This document shows positions 57,002-64,000 of a DNA stretch of 64,000 nucleotides, piece by piece. Under the pieces are notes generated by a model that ran no database searches, was not told the origin of the DNA, and was given only the letters and a program-made list of their open reading frames with translations. The stretch is from Aquilonibacter sp963820185. GTDB taxonomy: Bacteria > Vulcanimicrobiota > Vulcanimicrobiia > Vulcanimicrobiales > Vulcanimicrobiaceae. The position numbers and the translations under genes were made by a program. How positions within the stretch are numbered: the first letter of the stretch is position 1; every line of letters begins with the position of its first letter. Location: the NCBI GenBank assembly GCA_963820185.1, contig CAWFYV010000002.1, forward strand, positions 186,001 through 250,000, read 5' to 3'.

Positions 57002-58135
57002 TTATATAACGGTCGTTACGTCGCTGGCGGTGCAATTCACGCTGAGCACGTTACCGAAGTATTGGTCTGAACCAACGGAACCAAGCACGCTACCCGCTGC
57101 GGGGTAGTTGTTCGCGCTGTAGGTGAAGTTCGCAACGCTTCCCGAACTCGGGTCGCTCGCGAGCAACACGGCTTCGACTTGGGTCGTGCCGACTGAGTTA
57201 CATTTGATTGTGATATTCTCTCCGTAGAGTGAATGATCGTCGGTGCCCGGAGTGCTGTACGTCGTTCGCGGTTGCGTGATCGTCACGATATTTTGACCAT
57301 CGGGTTCGACGATTTGATACGAACCGTTGTCGAACGGAACCGGATTATTAGCAGTGTCCGTCTGATATGGAATCGCATCACCGGCTTCGTCCGCGACGAA
57401 TGCCGTGATCGCAAATCCGCTTGTTCCGTACGTTCCGGCTTGACCATCGCAAGCTGCATCGCAGAGGTAGGCCGACTGCATCACGCCTTTGAGAACAAGC
57501 GTCGAGACGTTGTTCGGGCCAGGCTGGAGATTGAGCGTGGTCTGACCCTCGGTAAGAACGTAGCCGTTCGTTGTGGGGATACAAAGTTCGCGCATGTACA
57601 TATCCTGTTCGCAGGGGCCGTTGGTTTCGACGATGCCGAGTGTGTGCGTGCCCGGAGTGGTTGTGTAGCCGAAGGCAACAACCGCATACGGTTGATTACC
57701 CGAACCGCTGCCTTGGGAATTAGTGAACGTGTACGTCACCGAATACGTGAAACTTCCGCCGTTGGGCAGACTTCCCGAGCCAGTCGGGCCCGTTTCGCCT
57801 TCGGTCACGTTCCCGTTCGGCTGGAACGGTATTGCACTGAGCGTAGTCGCGTCGAAAATCACCGTGAAAGCGCCGTTCGTGCTCGCGTCGATGAACGCGG
57901 GTTTCTTCCCACGCGAGCTAAGGCTTTGCGACGGAGCACCGCTGGCTTTTATGCCGAGCGGAATTGCGAACGTGATCGTACTGATCGCGGTTGCTGCTTT
58001 GTTTTGACTAGCGGAATTGGGAACGGTATTGGGAACGGGAGAAGATACGCCGCTGCCGCCTCCGCAAGCGGTGAGTAAAAAAGCGCTACCAAGCGCAGTG
58101 GTCAGAATAAGACCACGTGTGATCTTGTTCTTCAT
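57002..58135 (-). CDS. Lipoprotein, hypothetical
   Basis: 377 residues. Signal with lipobox 'LGSAFLLTACGGGSG'. The mature part is Ser/Thr/Gly/Asn-rich and beta-rich ('GSFTYSVTYTFTNSQGSGSGNQPYAVVAFGYTTTPG'), with Cys pairs 'CEQDMYMRELC' and 'CDAACDG'. It resembles surface-attached adhesive or repeat proteins, but no named domain is recognised. Its ATG overlaps the stop of the next lipoprotein (ATGA), so they are co-translated. Confidence 0.72.
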   Translation of the reverse strand: MKNKITRGLILTTALGSAFLLTACGGGSGVSSPVPNTVPNSASQNKAATAISTITFAIPLGIKASGAPSQSLSSRGKKPAFIDASTNGAFTVIFDATTLSAIPFQPNGNVTEGETGPTGSGSLPNGGSFTYSVTYTFTNSQGSGSGNQPYAVVAFGYTTTPGTHTLGIVETNGPCEQDMYMRELCIPTTNGYVLTEGQTTLNLQPGPNNVSTLVLKGVMQSAYLCDAACDGQAGTYGTSGFAITAFVADEAGDAIPYQTDTANNPVPFDNGSYQIVEPDGQNIVTITQPRTTYSTPGTDDHSLYGENITIKCNSVGTTQVEAVLLASDPSSGSVANFTYSANNYPAAGSVLGSVGSDQYFGNVLSVNCTASDVTTVI

Positions 58136-59061
58136 GGCTTTGGATCTCCCGTAGATTCGATAATGACCACGCCGCCCGCGGATGCCGTGGGCGTGGGTGT
58201 CGGTGCGAGTGTGGGTGTGGGCGACGGCGTCGGTGTCGGCGACGATGTGGGCGTCGGCGACGATGTGGGCGTCGGTATGGGCGATGGCGTTGGTGATGTC
58301 GTCACCGGGGGCGGACTTTGCGCCGGCACGCTGGTCGGCGAAGTGGAGGGTGCCGGCGTCGGCTGCGTGCTGTTCTGCGGAATGACGAACAGCGCGAAGT
58401 AATATGAAAGCGCTGCTTCAAATGTGAACGGGCTCGGGCTGCTCGCAAAGGTGACGGTCGTTCCGCTCAGATTCCCGGGGCCTTCGAAGCCGTATTGCCA
58501 GCCGAGACTCGGGCGCGTCGGATCGTAGAGCGCGAGATAGTAACTCGCGCTCGGGAGGACGTCGGCCGAGGGAATTGCGATTGTAAAGGCGGGTGCGCTC
58601 GGCATGACAATCGTCGCGCTTGAATAGATTTGGATGTAGAGGAGTGTCGCCGCATCAGTCGGCAGCGCGGCCCTACGTACCGCTTGCACGAATCGCGCGA
58701 GCGAGAGCGGTGGCGAGGATGAAAATGCGGCGTTCGAGACGACTGTCGTGAACTGCGTGTTGGTCGCGGTTTGGGGAAGCGGAAGCGACATGCTTGGCGC
58801 GTAACCGGCAACCGCCGGGAGCGCCACAGGCTCCGGGGTCGCACCCGCGCTTGCAGTGGGCAATGAAACGGTAACCTGGGCCGCCGCGCTCTGCGCCGCC
58901 GAGCTTGGCGCAACGATTGGCGTCGCAATGCTGCTGGGCAACGCCATCCCAACGCCGCTGCCGCCGGACGGGCTGCACGACGCCGTCAACAATGCGATGA
59001 ACGCAAGTGCAACACCGGAGGCTGTGGCTCTCGGAACGGGCCAATAGGGCTTTTTGCCCAT
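58132..59061 (-). CDS. Lipoprotein with C-terminal Pro-Thr repeats
   Basis: 309 residues. Lipobox 'LLTASCSPSGG'. Residues ~80-210 form a globular domain; the last ~80 are proline/threonine/serine repeats ('PTPTSSPTPTSSPTPTPSPTPT') that are likely an extended, wall- or surface-spanning stalk, capped by a short 'GGVVIIESTGDPKP'. Encoded by a direct DNA repeat (58235-58270). Starts at the ATG of 59061. Function unknown. Confidence 0.75.
   Translation of the reverse strand: MGKKPYWPVPRATASGVALAFIALLTASCSPSGGSGVGMALPSSIATPIVAPSSAAQSAAAQVTVSLPTASAGATPEPVALPAVAGYAPSMSLPLPQTATNTQFTTVVSNAAFSSSPPLSLARFVQAVRRAALPTDAATLLYIQIYSSATIVMPSAPAFTIAIPSADVLPSASYYLALYDPTRPSLGWQYGFEGPGNLSGTTVTFASSPSPFTFEAALSYYFALFVIPQNSTQPTPAPSTSPTSVPAQSPPPVTTSPTPSPIPTPTSSPTPTSSPTPTPSPTPTLAPTPTPTASAGGVVIIESTGDPKP
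58235..58270. repeat. Two tandem 18-base repeats encoding Pro-Thr units
   Basis: GTCGGCGACGATGTGGGC occurs perfectly at 58235-58252 and 58253-58270 and sits in a larger imperfect repeat tract (~58190-58310) read on the minus strand as Pro/Thr/Ser units of the lipoprotein. Copy number could vary by slippage. Confidence 0.85.
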
Positions 59062-59225
59062 CTGTTCCTCGTGAAGAGTGAGTCCTAGGTCGTAGGCCTC
59101 TTACGCTACACGATGCTCACGATTGCCTTGTAAAGGTAGTGAGCATAAAAAGCCTGGATCTCATTAAGCCGTAGGCTGGCGACAGCTTGCTTTGAAACTC
59201 GATCCATTGCCTTCCGGCTCTTGCC

Positions 59226-59612
59226 TTAACCGCGTTTCCGATATTCGGCAACGGCGCGGTCGGCTGCACGAAATGCCTCCGACGCGATAGGAATTCCCGC
59301 ATAGACGCCCGCTTGCAAAATAATTTCGACAATCTCGTCTTCGGTAACGCCGTTGTTCAACGCGCCAAAAATGTGTATTTCGAATTCGCGCCAACGCGCG
59401 AGTGAGGCGAGAATCGCAAGATTGATCATGCTGCGCTCGCGTAACTCGAGTCCTGGTCGAATCCACACGTTCGCCCAGCAGTGTTCCTCGGCAAATGCCT
59501 TGAATGCCGCCTGAAATTTGGTCGGCGCCGGACCAGGAGCGTAGACATAGGCCGAGCCGAGCACCTCGCGGCGCAGCGCTTTGCCTTTTGCGAGCCGTTC
59601 TTTTTCGTCCAT
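59226..59612 (-). CDS. Carboxymuconolactone-decarboxylase/AhpD-like protein
   Basis: 128 residues. 'PGLELRERSMINLAILASLARWREFEIHIFGALNNGVTEDEIVEIILQAGVYAGIPIASEAFRAA' matches the 4-carboxymuconolactone decarboxylase (PcaC) branch, including the conserved His in 'EIHIFGALNNG'. The AhpD CxxC site is absent. It probably acts in aromatic catabolism (protocatechuate branch) or a related lactone reaction. It ends 0.16 kb from the lipoprotein operon and is followed, three bases on, by the ABC importer, whose substrate may therefore be an aromatic or dicarboxylic acid. Confidence 0.85.
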   Translation of the reverse strand: MDEKERLAKGKALRREVLGSAYVYAPGPAPTKFQAAFKAFAEEHCWANVWIRPGLELRERSMINLAILASLARWREFEIHIFGALNNGVTEDEIVEIILQAGVYAGIPIASEAFRAADRAVAEYRKRG

Positions 59613-59614
59613 TC

Positions 59615-60316
59615 TTACAACCCGAAGTACGCCGCGTGCACGGCGTCACTCGCCTCGAGTTCCTCTCGTGTGCCTGACATTCTCACGCGTCCGCCGTCGA
59701 TCAGATAGCCGCGATCGGCAAGCCGCAAGAAAGCAACGTTCTGCTCCGCGAGCAACAGCGCCGTACCGCCGACGATCGCCGTCTGCAACACCTCGAATAA
59801 TTGTTTGACAAACACCGGAGCCAATCCCGATGACGGCTCGTCCATCAGCAAAAGCTTTGGCTGCGAGACGAGCGCCTTGGCGATGCCCAGCATCTTGCGC
59901 TGACCACCGGAAAGCGAGGCCGCAAGCCGGTGCCGCTTCTTTGCAAGGTCGGGAAAGAGCTCGTACATACCGGCACTCCTGCGGCGAATCTCCGCGCCGC
60001 TCAAGAAATAGCCACCGAGTAGGATATTCTCCTCGATTGAAAGCGTGGGCAACACGCCGAGCTCCGACATGAAAGCAATCCCGCGGCGAATGCGCTGATT
60101 CGGCGACAGTTCCTCGATCCGCTCTCCCTCGAAAGTGATCGATCCCGCACGGCACGGCAACAGTCCGATGATCGTCCGCAACAGCGTGGTTTTTCCCGCA
60201 CTGTTCGCGCCCAAAAGGATCACGGTTTCCCCGGCCTCGACGTTGAGATCGATGCCCCACAGGATCTTCAGCTCTCCGTATCCTGATTCGACACCCTGCA
60301 CTTCGAGCAGCGCCAT
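59615..60316 (-). CDS. livF: ABC transporter ATP-binding protein, LivF type
   Basis: 233 residues from the ATG at 60316. Walker A 'GANSAGKTT', signature 'LSGGQRKMLGIAKAL', Walker B 'LLLMDEPSSGLAPVF', and LivF-specific text 'ESGYGELKILWGIDL'. The second ATPase of a branched-chain-type importer. Walker A has Ser (GANSAGKTT) where Gly is commoner. Located between the CMD protein and livG. Confidence 0.94.
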   Translation of the reverse strand: MALLEVQGVESGYGELKILWGIDLNVEAGETVILLGANSAGKTTLLRTIIGLLPCRAGSITFEGERIEELSPNQRIRRGIAFMSELGVLPTLSIEENILLGGYFLSGAEIRRRSAGMYELFPDLAKKRHRLAASLSGGQRKMLGIAKALVSQPKLLLMDEPSSGLAPVFVKQLFEVLQTAIVGGTALLLAEQNVAFLRLADRGYLIDGGRVRMSGTREELEASDAVHAAYFGL

Positions 60317-60321
60317 CGCCG

Positions 60322-61044
60322 TTATCCTCCGATGAACGCGGCGACAACATCGGCATTGCGCGATGCGTCGGTCAACGTTCCTTCGAACAACACGCATCCC
60401 GCGCTCAGAACGATGACGCGGTTGGTGATGCGATTGAGAAAGTCCAGCAGGTGCTCGACGACGATCAGCGCGATCCCGCGCTTCGCGAGCCGCAGCAGTA
60501 GATCGGCAACGACGCTCAACTCCTGCGGATTGAGGCCCGCGCCGATCTCGTCGACCAGCAACAATTTCGGATTGGTCGCGAGCGCGCGCCCCAAATCCAG
60601 GCGTTTCTGCTGATTGACTGTCAGATCTCCGGCCAGCGACTGCGCGTGGTCTTCGAGCGCGACATCGGCGAGTACCGCGCGAACGGCTGCATCTTCATCG
60701 ACCGGTGCAACGTGCGCGCCAAAATGCAGCGCGACTTGCACGTTTTCATATGCCGTCATCTCACGGAACGGCTTCGGTACCTGAAAGGTGCGATTGATGC
60801 CCAGCGGCACGCGCCGGAAGGTCGGCACGCGATCGATGGTTCGGCCGCTAAACATGACGTGGCCACCATCGAGATGGTAGATGCCCGAAATTAAATTGAT
60901 CGCTGTCGTTTTCCCCGAGCCGTTCGGTCCCACCAGACCCAATATTTCACCGGCGCGCAGGGAGAAATTCACGTCGCTCAGGACCGTGAGACCGTTGAAC
61001 TGTTTGCTGACGTGCTCGAGCGCGAGCAAGGTATCAGATGACAC
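60322..61044 (-). CDS. livG: ABC transporter ATP-binding protein, LivG type
   Basis: 240 residues. Walker A 'GPNGSGKTT', Walker B 'LLLVDEIGAGLNPQE'. The signature motif reads 'LTVNQQKRLDLGRAL' instead of the usual LSYGQQ/LSGGQ form, a Val-Asn in place of Gly at a key ATP-contact site. Normal LivG C-terminal ~30 residues are present ('VIVLSAGCVLFEGTL'). Overlaps livM by 11 bases. Confidence 0.93.
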   Translation of the reverse strand: MSSDTLLALEHVSKQFNGLTVLSDVNFSLRAGEILGLVGPNGSGKTTAINLISGIYHLDGGHVMFSGRTIDRVPTFRRVPLGINRTFQVPKPFREMTAYENVQVALHFGAHVAPVDEDAAVRAVLADVALEDHAQSLAGDLTVNQQKRLDLGRALATNPKLLLVDEIGAGLNPQELSVVADLLLRLAKRGIALIVVEHLLDFLNRITNRVIVLSAGCVLFEGTLTDASRNADVVAAFIGG

Positions 61045-61960
61045 GGATACCTCGCCGCGTCAGGAGAGACATCACGCCGTTGGGTAGGAAGAGCACGAGC
61101 AGCACGATGAGACCGCCGTAGATGAACTCAAAGTATTGCGGCGTCGAGATGCCGACGCCGTTATAGAGTGCATCGAGTACGATTGCGCCAACGACCGGGC
61201 CGATCACCGTTCCCACGCCACCGAAGAGCGCGAATACGATCGCAAACACCGAGATTTGCAGCGTGAAGACCGCATCGGGATAGAACACCGAGAGGCTCCA
61301 TGCGTAGACGCCGCCGGCAAGCCCCGCAATTGCCGCCGAGAGCAGCCACACGATCAGCCGTCCGCGCACGACGTTGATCCCGGCCATTGCGGCGCTGGTT
61401 TCATCTTGTTTGACCGCGCGCATCCCGAGACCAAATCGCGAGAAACGCAGATACGCCGCAAGCGCCGTCGCGATCAGCGCCACCGCGAGCATCGCCAGGT
61501 AGGCAGCCGGAAGATTGTAGACCTTGTCGATTTTAAGTCCGTACGGTCCACCGGTGATACTCGCAAGATCCTGATTGGAGACGATGTTGAAGAGGATTTG
61601 CGAAGCCGCCAGATTCGCAATCGAGAAGTAGGGCCCGCTCAGCCGCAGCAGCGGTCCCAGGATCAAACCAACGAGTACGGCGCTCGCGCCCCCGAGCACG
61701 ACACATCCCAACACCGGGATGGCGGTGTGTAGCACGAGGAGCGACGTCGCATACGCGCCGGCACCGAAGAATCCGACGTAGCCAAACGGCAGATATCCGG
61801 TGAAGCCGTAGAGGAGATTCAACCCTTGCGCCAGCGCGACGAACGTGAGTATCGAGAGCAGCAAGCTGCGGTTGCCGTAAAAGTACGGTGCAAGCAAGAA
61901 GACCGCAGCCATCGCGACCAGCGTGATCGTCGTCGCGAGTATTGGGCGCTTGATCGTCAT
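61034..61960 (-). CDS. livM: Branched-chain-type ABC permease, LivM type
   Basis: 308 residues from the ATG at 61960, where 'MTIKRPILATTITLVAMAAVFL' starts a membrane helix; a longer frame overlaps livH and is rejected. About ten hydrophobic segments, with the family motif 'GLNLLYGFTGYLPFGYVGFFGAGAYA' and 'SRFGLGMRAVKQDETSAAMAGINV'. Partner of LivH. The start overlaps the livH stop by four bases. Confidence 0.93.
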   Translation of the reverse strand: MTIKRPILATTITLVAMAAVFLLAPYFYGNRSLLLSILTFVALAQGLNLLYGFTGYLPFGYVGFFGAGAYATSLLVLHTAIPVLGCVVLGGASAVLVGLILGPLLRLSGPYFSIANLAASQILFNIVSNQDLASITGGPYGLKIDKVYNLPAAYLAMLAVALIATALAAYLRFSRFGLGMRAVKQDETSAAMAGINVVRGRLIVWLLSAAIAGLAGGVYAWSLSVFYPDAVFTLQISVFAIVFALFGGVGTVIGPVVGAIVLDALYNGVGISTPQYFEFIYGGLIVLLVLFLPNGVMSLLTRRGIRVI

Positions 61961-62835
61961 GCCGTTCGCACCGAGCGACCGAGAAGGCCCTCCGGCCTGA
62001 TCAGGACGATGATGAGCAGCAGCGCATACGGCACGAGGCTCGACCACGATGGAAAGAAGGTTTGCATGAAGAGCGTCCCGAGGCCGAAGACGAGTCCACC
62101 GACGATCGTGCCGAGCGGATTGCCCAGCGACCCGATGATGATAACGGCGAACGAGGTTGTCGTCAGTTCGTTTCCAATGTCGGGTGATATCGAGCCGAGC
62201 AGATAGGGCACGAAGACGCCGGCAGTGCCGGCCAGCGCAATGCCCATGATGAAAGCAATCGCCGAGACGCGCCGCACGTCGATTCCCGTTGCGAGCGCCT
62301 CTTCACGATTCGCCATGATTGCCCGTGTCGCAAAGCCTAGCCGCGTGCGGGTAAAATACAGATAGAGCCCGAGCGCGCAAAGCACGCTGACGCCGGCGGC
62401 GACCCACCAACTATCGGGAAAGGCTTGCCCGAGAACGCTGATGTTTCCGGCGCCGAGCGCATCTTGCGGTAGCGAGCGCTGATCGGCGCCGAAGATAGCG
62501 GTGAGCAGCGCGTCGATCATCAGCGCGACGCCGAAGAACAAAATAAAGGACAGCATCTCCGGGTCGCTGCTCTTTTGCAGCCGCGGAACCACCGTAAAGA
62601 GCGGAATCCCGACGACAATCGCTCCGAGCACGGCGAGCGGGATGCCGTAGATGGGATTGAGATGCAGATTGTGGCTGAGAAGATACGCGCCGTACCCGCC
62701 CAGCAGCACGAACTGGCCGTGCGCCAAATTGATGATGCGCATCACGCCGAAGATCAGATTGAGCCCGAGCGCAACCAGCGCGAAAAACACGCCGTACAGA
62801 ATGCCGCCGACCAGCGCGTATTCGAGAAGACTCAT
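61957..62835 (-). CDS. livH: Branched-chain-type ABC permease, LivH type
   Basis: 292 residues. Family motifs 'LVALGLNLIFGVMRIINLAHGQFVLLGGYGAYLL' near the N-terminus and 'TRLGFATRAIMANREEALATGIDVRRVSAIAFIMGIALAG'. About eight membrane helices. With LivM it forms the channel. The start ATG is at 62835. 54 bases lie between it and the binding-protein gene. Confidence 0.94.
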   Translation of the reverse strand: MSLLEYALVGGILYGVFFALVALGLNLIFGVMRIINLAHGQFVLLGGYGAYLLSHNLHLNPIYGIPLAVLGAIVVGIPLFTVVPRLQKSSDPEMLSFILFFGVALMIDALLTAIFGADQRSLPQDALGAGNISVLGQAFPDSWWVAAGVSVLCALGLYLYFTRTRLGFATRAIMANREEALATGIDVRRVSAIAFIMGIALAGTAGVFVPYLLGSISPDIGNELTTTSFAVIIIGSLGNPLGTIVGGLVFGLGTLFMQTFFPSWSSLVPYALLLIIVLIRPEGLLGRSVRTA

Positions 62836-62889
62836 GGTATGACGATTCCCGCCGGCATCTGCCGGCGGGAATCCTCGCGATGCAAAGCT

Positions 62890-64000
62890 CTACTGCCCCG
62901 GCGCTGGGTACACGGCGCTTCCTGTCGCCTTGTCCTGCGGGTAGACGACAACGAACTTGTTTCCGTCGCCTTCGGGTATGAGCTGCGCAACCGGCAGCAG
63001 TTCGCCGAGCTGCGCTCCGTTCTCGTTGATCTTGAACTCGCCGAGCAGCGTCGTGGTCTTGCCCGACATGTCCATGAGCGCTTGATGGAACGCGAGTTGC
63101 TCGAATACCGGCGCGCGCCCAAGCATGTCTCCGATGATCAGGCCGTTGTTGTAGCCGGCGCAATTCAGGAAGTTCGGCGGCGATTTCGTTGCTTCCGTGA
63201 ATGCTTTCACAAACGCGTCGGTGGTTGGGCCGAGCGTCGTGGTTTTGAAGTTCACGAGCGGCGGGGTCGGATAGGTGTAGGTGTAGGCCAGCGCCTTCGC
63301 GCCGACGTTCTTCGAGATCAAGCTGTACAGTTGGCCCGGAAAGATGGTGAATACCATCTTGAAGTGCAAGCCGCTCGACGCATAGTCGCGCAAAAACGCG
63401 ATGTCGTTCGGATTGTAGCCGAATTCGAGTACGGCATCCGGATTCGTCGCGGCGATCGTGTGCAGCAAGACTGCGTAGTTGGACTCCGTCGTGGGAACGC
63501 CATTGTAATAGACCGGCGTCACGCCGCCTTTGGCGAGCTCGGACTTGAGCGTCTCGGCTTGCGACACATCGAAGTCATTTGAATCGTAGATCACGGCGAC
63601 GCGCGCGATCTTCTTTTCGAGCAAGAACTTCGCAAGCGGAACCGGCCAGACAGCCGACGACGGAATGCTTATGTCCGCAAGATAGTCGGTCTTCTTCGTG
63701 AAGAAGTTTGCGCCCGAACCGGTCGGATCGAGCAGCAGCATGTGGTGTTCGGCCGCGAGCGGAATCGCGACGGAGGTCAGCACCGATCCGAAGTCGGCGA
63801 CCAGCACGTCGACTTTGTCCTGGGTGATCAACTGGTTGTAGAGGGTCGTAGCGGTTGTGGTCGAGCTTTGGTCGTCGTAGGCGACGATCCGCACCGGAAT
63901 CTTCTTGTTGAACGCTTTTACAAAAATACCGCCGGATTTATTGACTTCCGCGGCCCAATATTTGATGCCGTCGAATTGGCCCTGGGACGCGACGGCGAAG
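62890..64000 (-). CDS. ABC transporter substrate-binding protein, LivK/periplasmic-binding type I (N-terminus outside window)
   Basis: The minus-strand frame is open to the window edge; the visible part begins 'FAVASQGQFDGIKYWAAEVNKSGGI' and continues with 'RIVAYDDQSSTTTATTLYNQLITQDKVDVLVADFGS' and the C-terminal 'LIPEGDGNKFVVVYPQDKA'. This is the type I periplasmic-binding fold of LivK/amide- or aromatic-acid-binding proteins. The signal peptide is missing off the end. It feeds LivHMGF. Ligand unknown; the neighbouring PcaC-like gene hints at an aromatic acid rather than leucine. Confidence 0.92.
   Translation of the reverse strand, partial: FAVASQGQFDGIKYWAAEVNKSGGIFVKAFNKKIPVRIVAYDDQSSTTTATTLYNQLITQDKVDVLVADFGSVLTSVAIPLAAEHHMLLLDPTGSGANFFTKKTDYLADISIPSSAVWPVPLAKFLLEKKIARVAVIYDSNDFDVSQAETLKSELAKGGVTPVYYNGVPTTESNYAVLLHTIAATNPDAVLEFGYNPNDIAFLRDYASSGLHFKMVFTIFPGQLYSLISKNVGAKALAYTYTYPTPPLVNFKTTTLGPTTDAFVKAFTEATKSPPNFLNCAGYNNGLIIGDMLGRAPVFEQLAFHQALMDMSGKTTTLLGEFKINENGAQLGELLPVAQLIPEGDGNKFVVVYPQDKATGSAVYPAPGQ

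Noticed and set aside
59226..59612. AhpD-like selenoprotein
   Set aside because: No CxxC or CxxU site; the reading is a PcaC-type protein.

Overview
This is a high-GC, gene-dense bacterial chromosome segment with short intergenic gaps, many start/stop overlaps (ATGA, TAATG, GTGA) and frequent GTG starts. It mixes conserved housekeeping genes (typA, clpB, gyrA, leuS, comEC, comEA, tsaE, tsaB, rimI, rsfS) with many secreted or lipoprotein genes of unknown role. I see no phage, transposase, integrase, CRISPR array or rRNA. The style (high GC, SelA/SelB, tandem S10 peptidases, BNR propellers, proline/threonine-rich lipoproteins) would suit an uncultured environmental lineage such as Eremiobacterota (WPS-2) or a neighbouring phylum. 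That placement is a guess; nothing in the window proves it.

Layout. 0-4.5 kb: tail of a LuxR-type regulator, an unknown protein and a large arylsulfatase. 4.5-7.2 kb (minus): a selenocysteine tRNA, a Dps ferritin, a multicopper oxidase gene broken by four one-base insertions, and a cytochrome c with a Met-rich copper-type domain; this looks like an envelope copper/iron protection module. 7.3-10.7 kb: a sensor histidine kinase, typA and a histone-H1-like protein. 10.7-13.5 kb: an ArsR-controlled divergent locus (efflux pump and small protein against arsR and a glyoxalase-fold protein) with a near-perfect operator palindrome. 13.5-17.9 kb: clpB, a YceI protein and an RMD1/DUF155-like membrane protein.

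17.9-23.8 kb (minus) holds the most coherent locus: thioredoxin, selA, an APC amino-acid permease, selB and adenine deaminase, tightly packed. With the UGA-reading tRNA at 4.5 kb, the window encodes most of the selenocysteine insertion machinery. selD and any selenoprotein lie elsewhere. 23.8-30.2 kb: gyrA with a hairpin just before its start codon, the tsaE-tsaB-rimI-yqeK-rsfS run (rsfS apparently begins with a non-AUG codon), and a 48-residue membrane protein.

30.3-38.3 kb: a TPM-domain protein, a frameshifted secreted low-complexity protein, a 1018-aa BNR-propeller protein and tandem S10 carboxypeptidases. 38.3-46.1 kb: a PadR regulator, a frameshifted long-chain acyl-CoA ligase, comEA, leuS, a flavin monooxygenase and a sugar-nucleotide epimerase. 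46.2-55.6 kb looks accessory after comEC: a PQQ-like propeller, two SDR oxidoreductases around a TetR regulator with duplicated operator boxes, a short comEC-like relic at 52.2-52.3 kb, a MocR regulator and secreted proteins. 55.6-59.1 kb: a double-PilZ protein and three lipoproteins, one with Pro-Thr repeats. 59.2-64 kb (minus): a carboxymuconolactone-decarboxylase-like protein and a branched-chain-type ABC importer (livF, livG, livM, livH and a binding protein running off the window).

Six clear single-base frame disruptions, five of them insertions, fall in three otherwise good genes. They are either pseudogenes or uncorrected sequence errors, and read data would decide.
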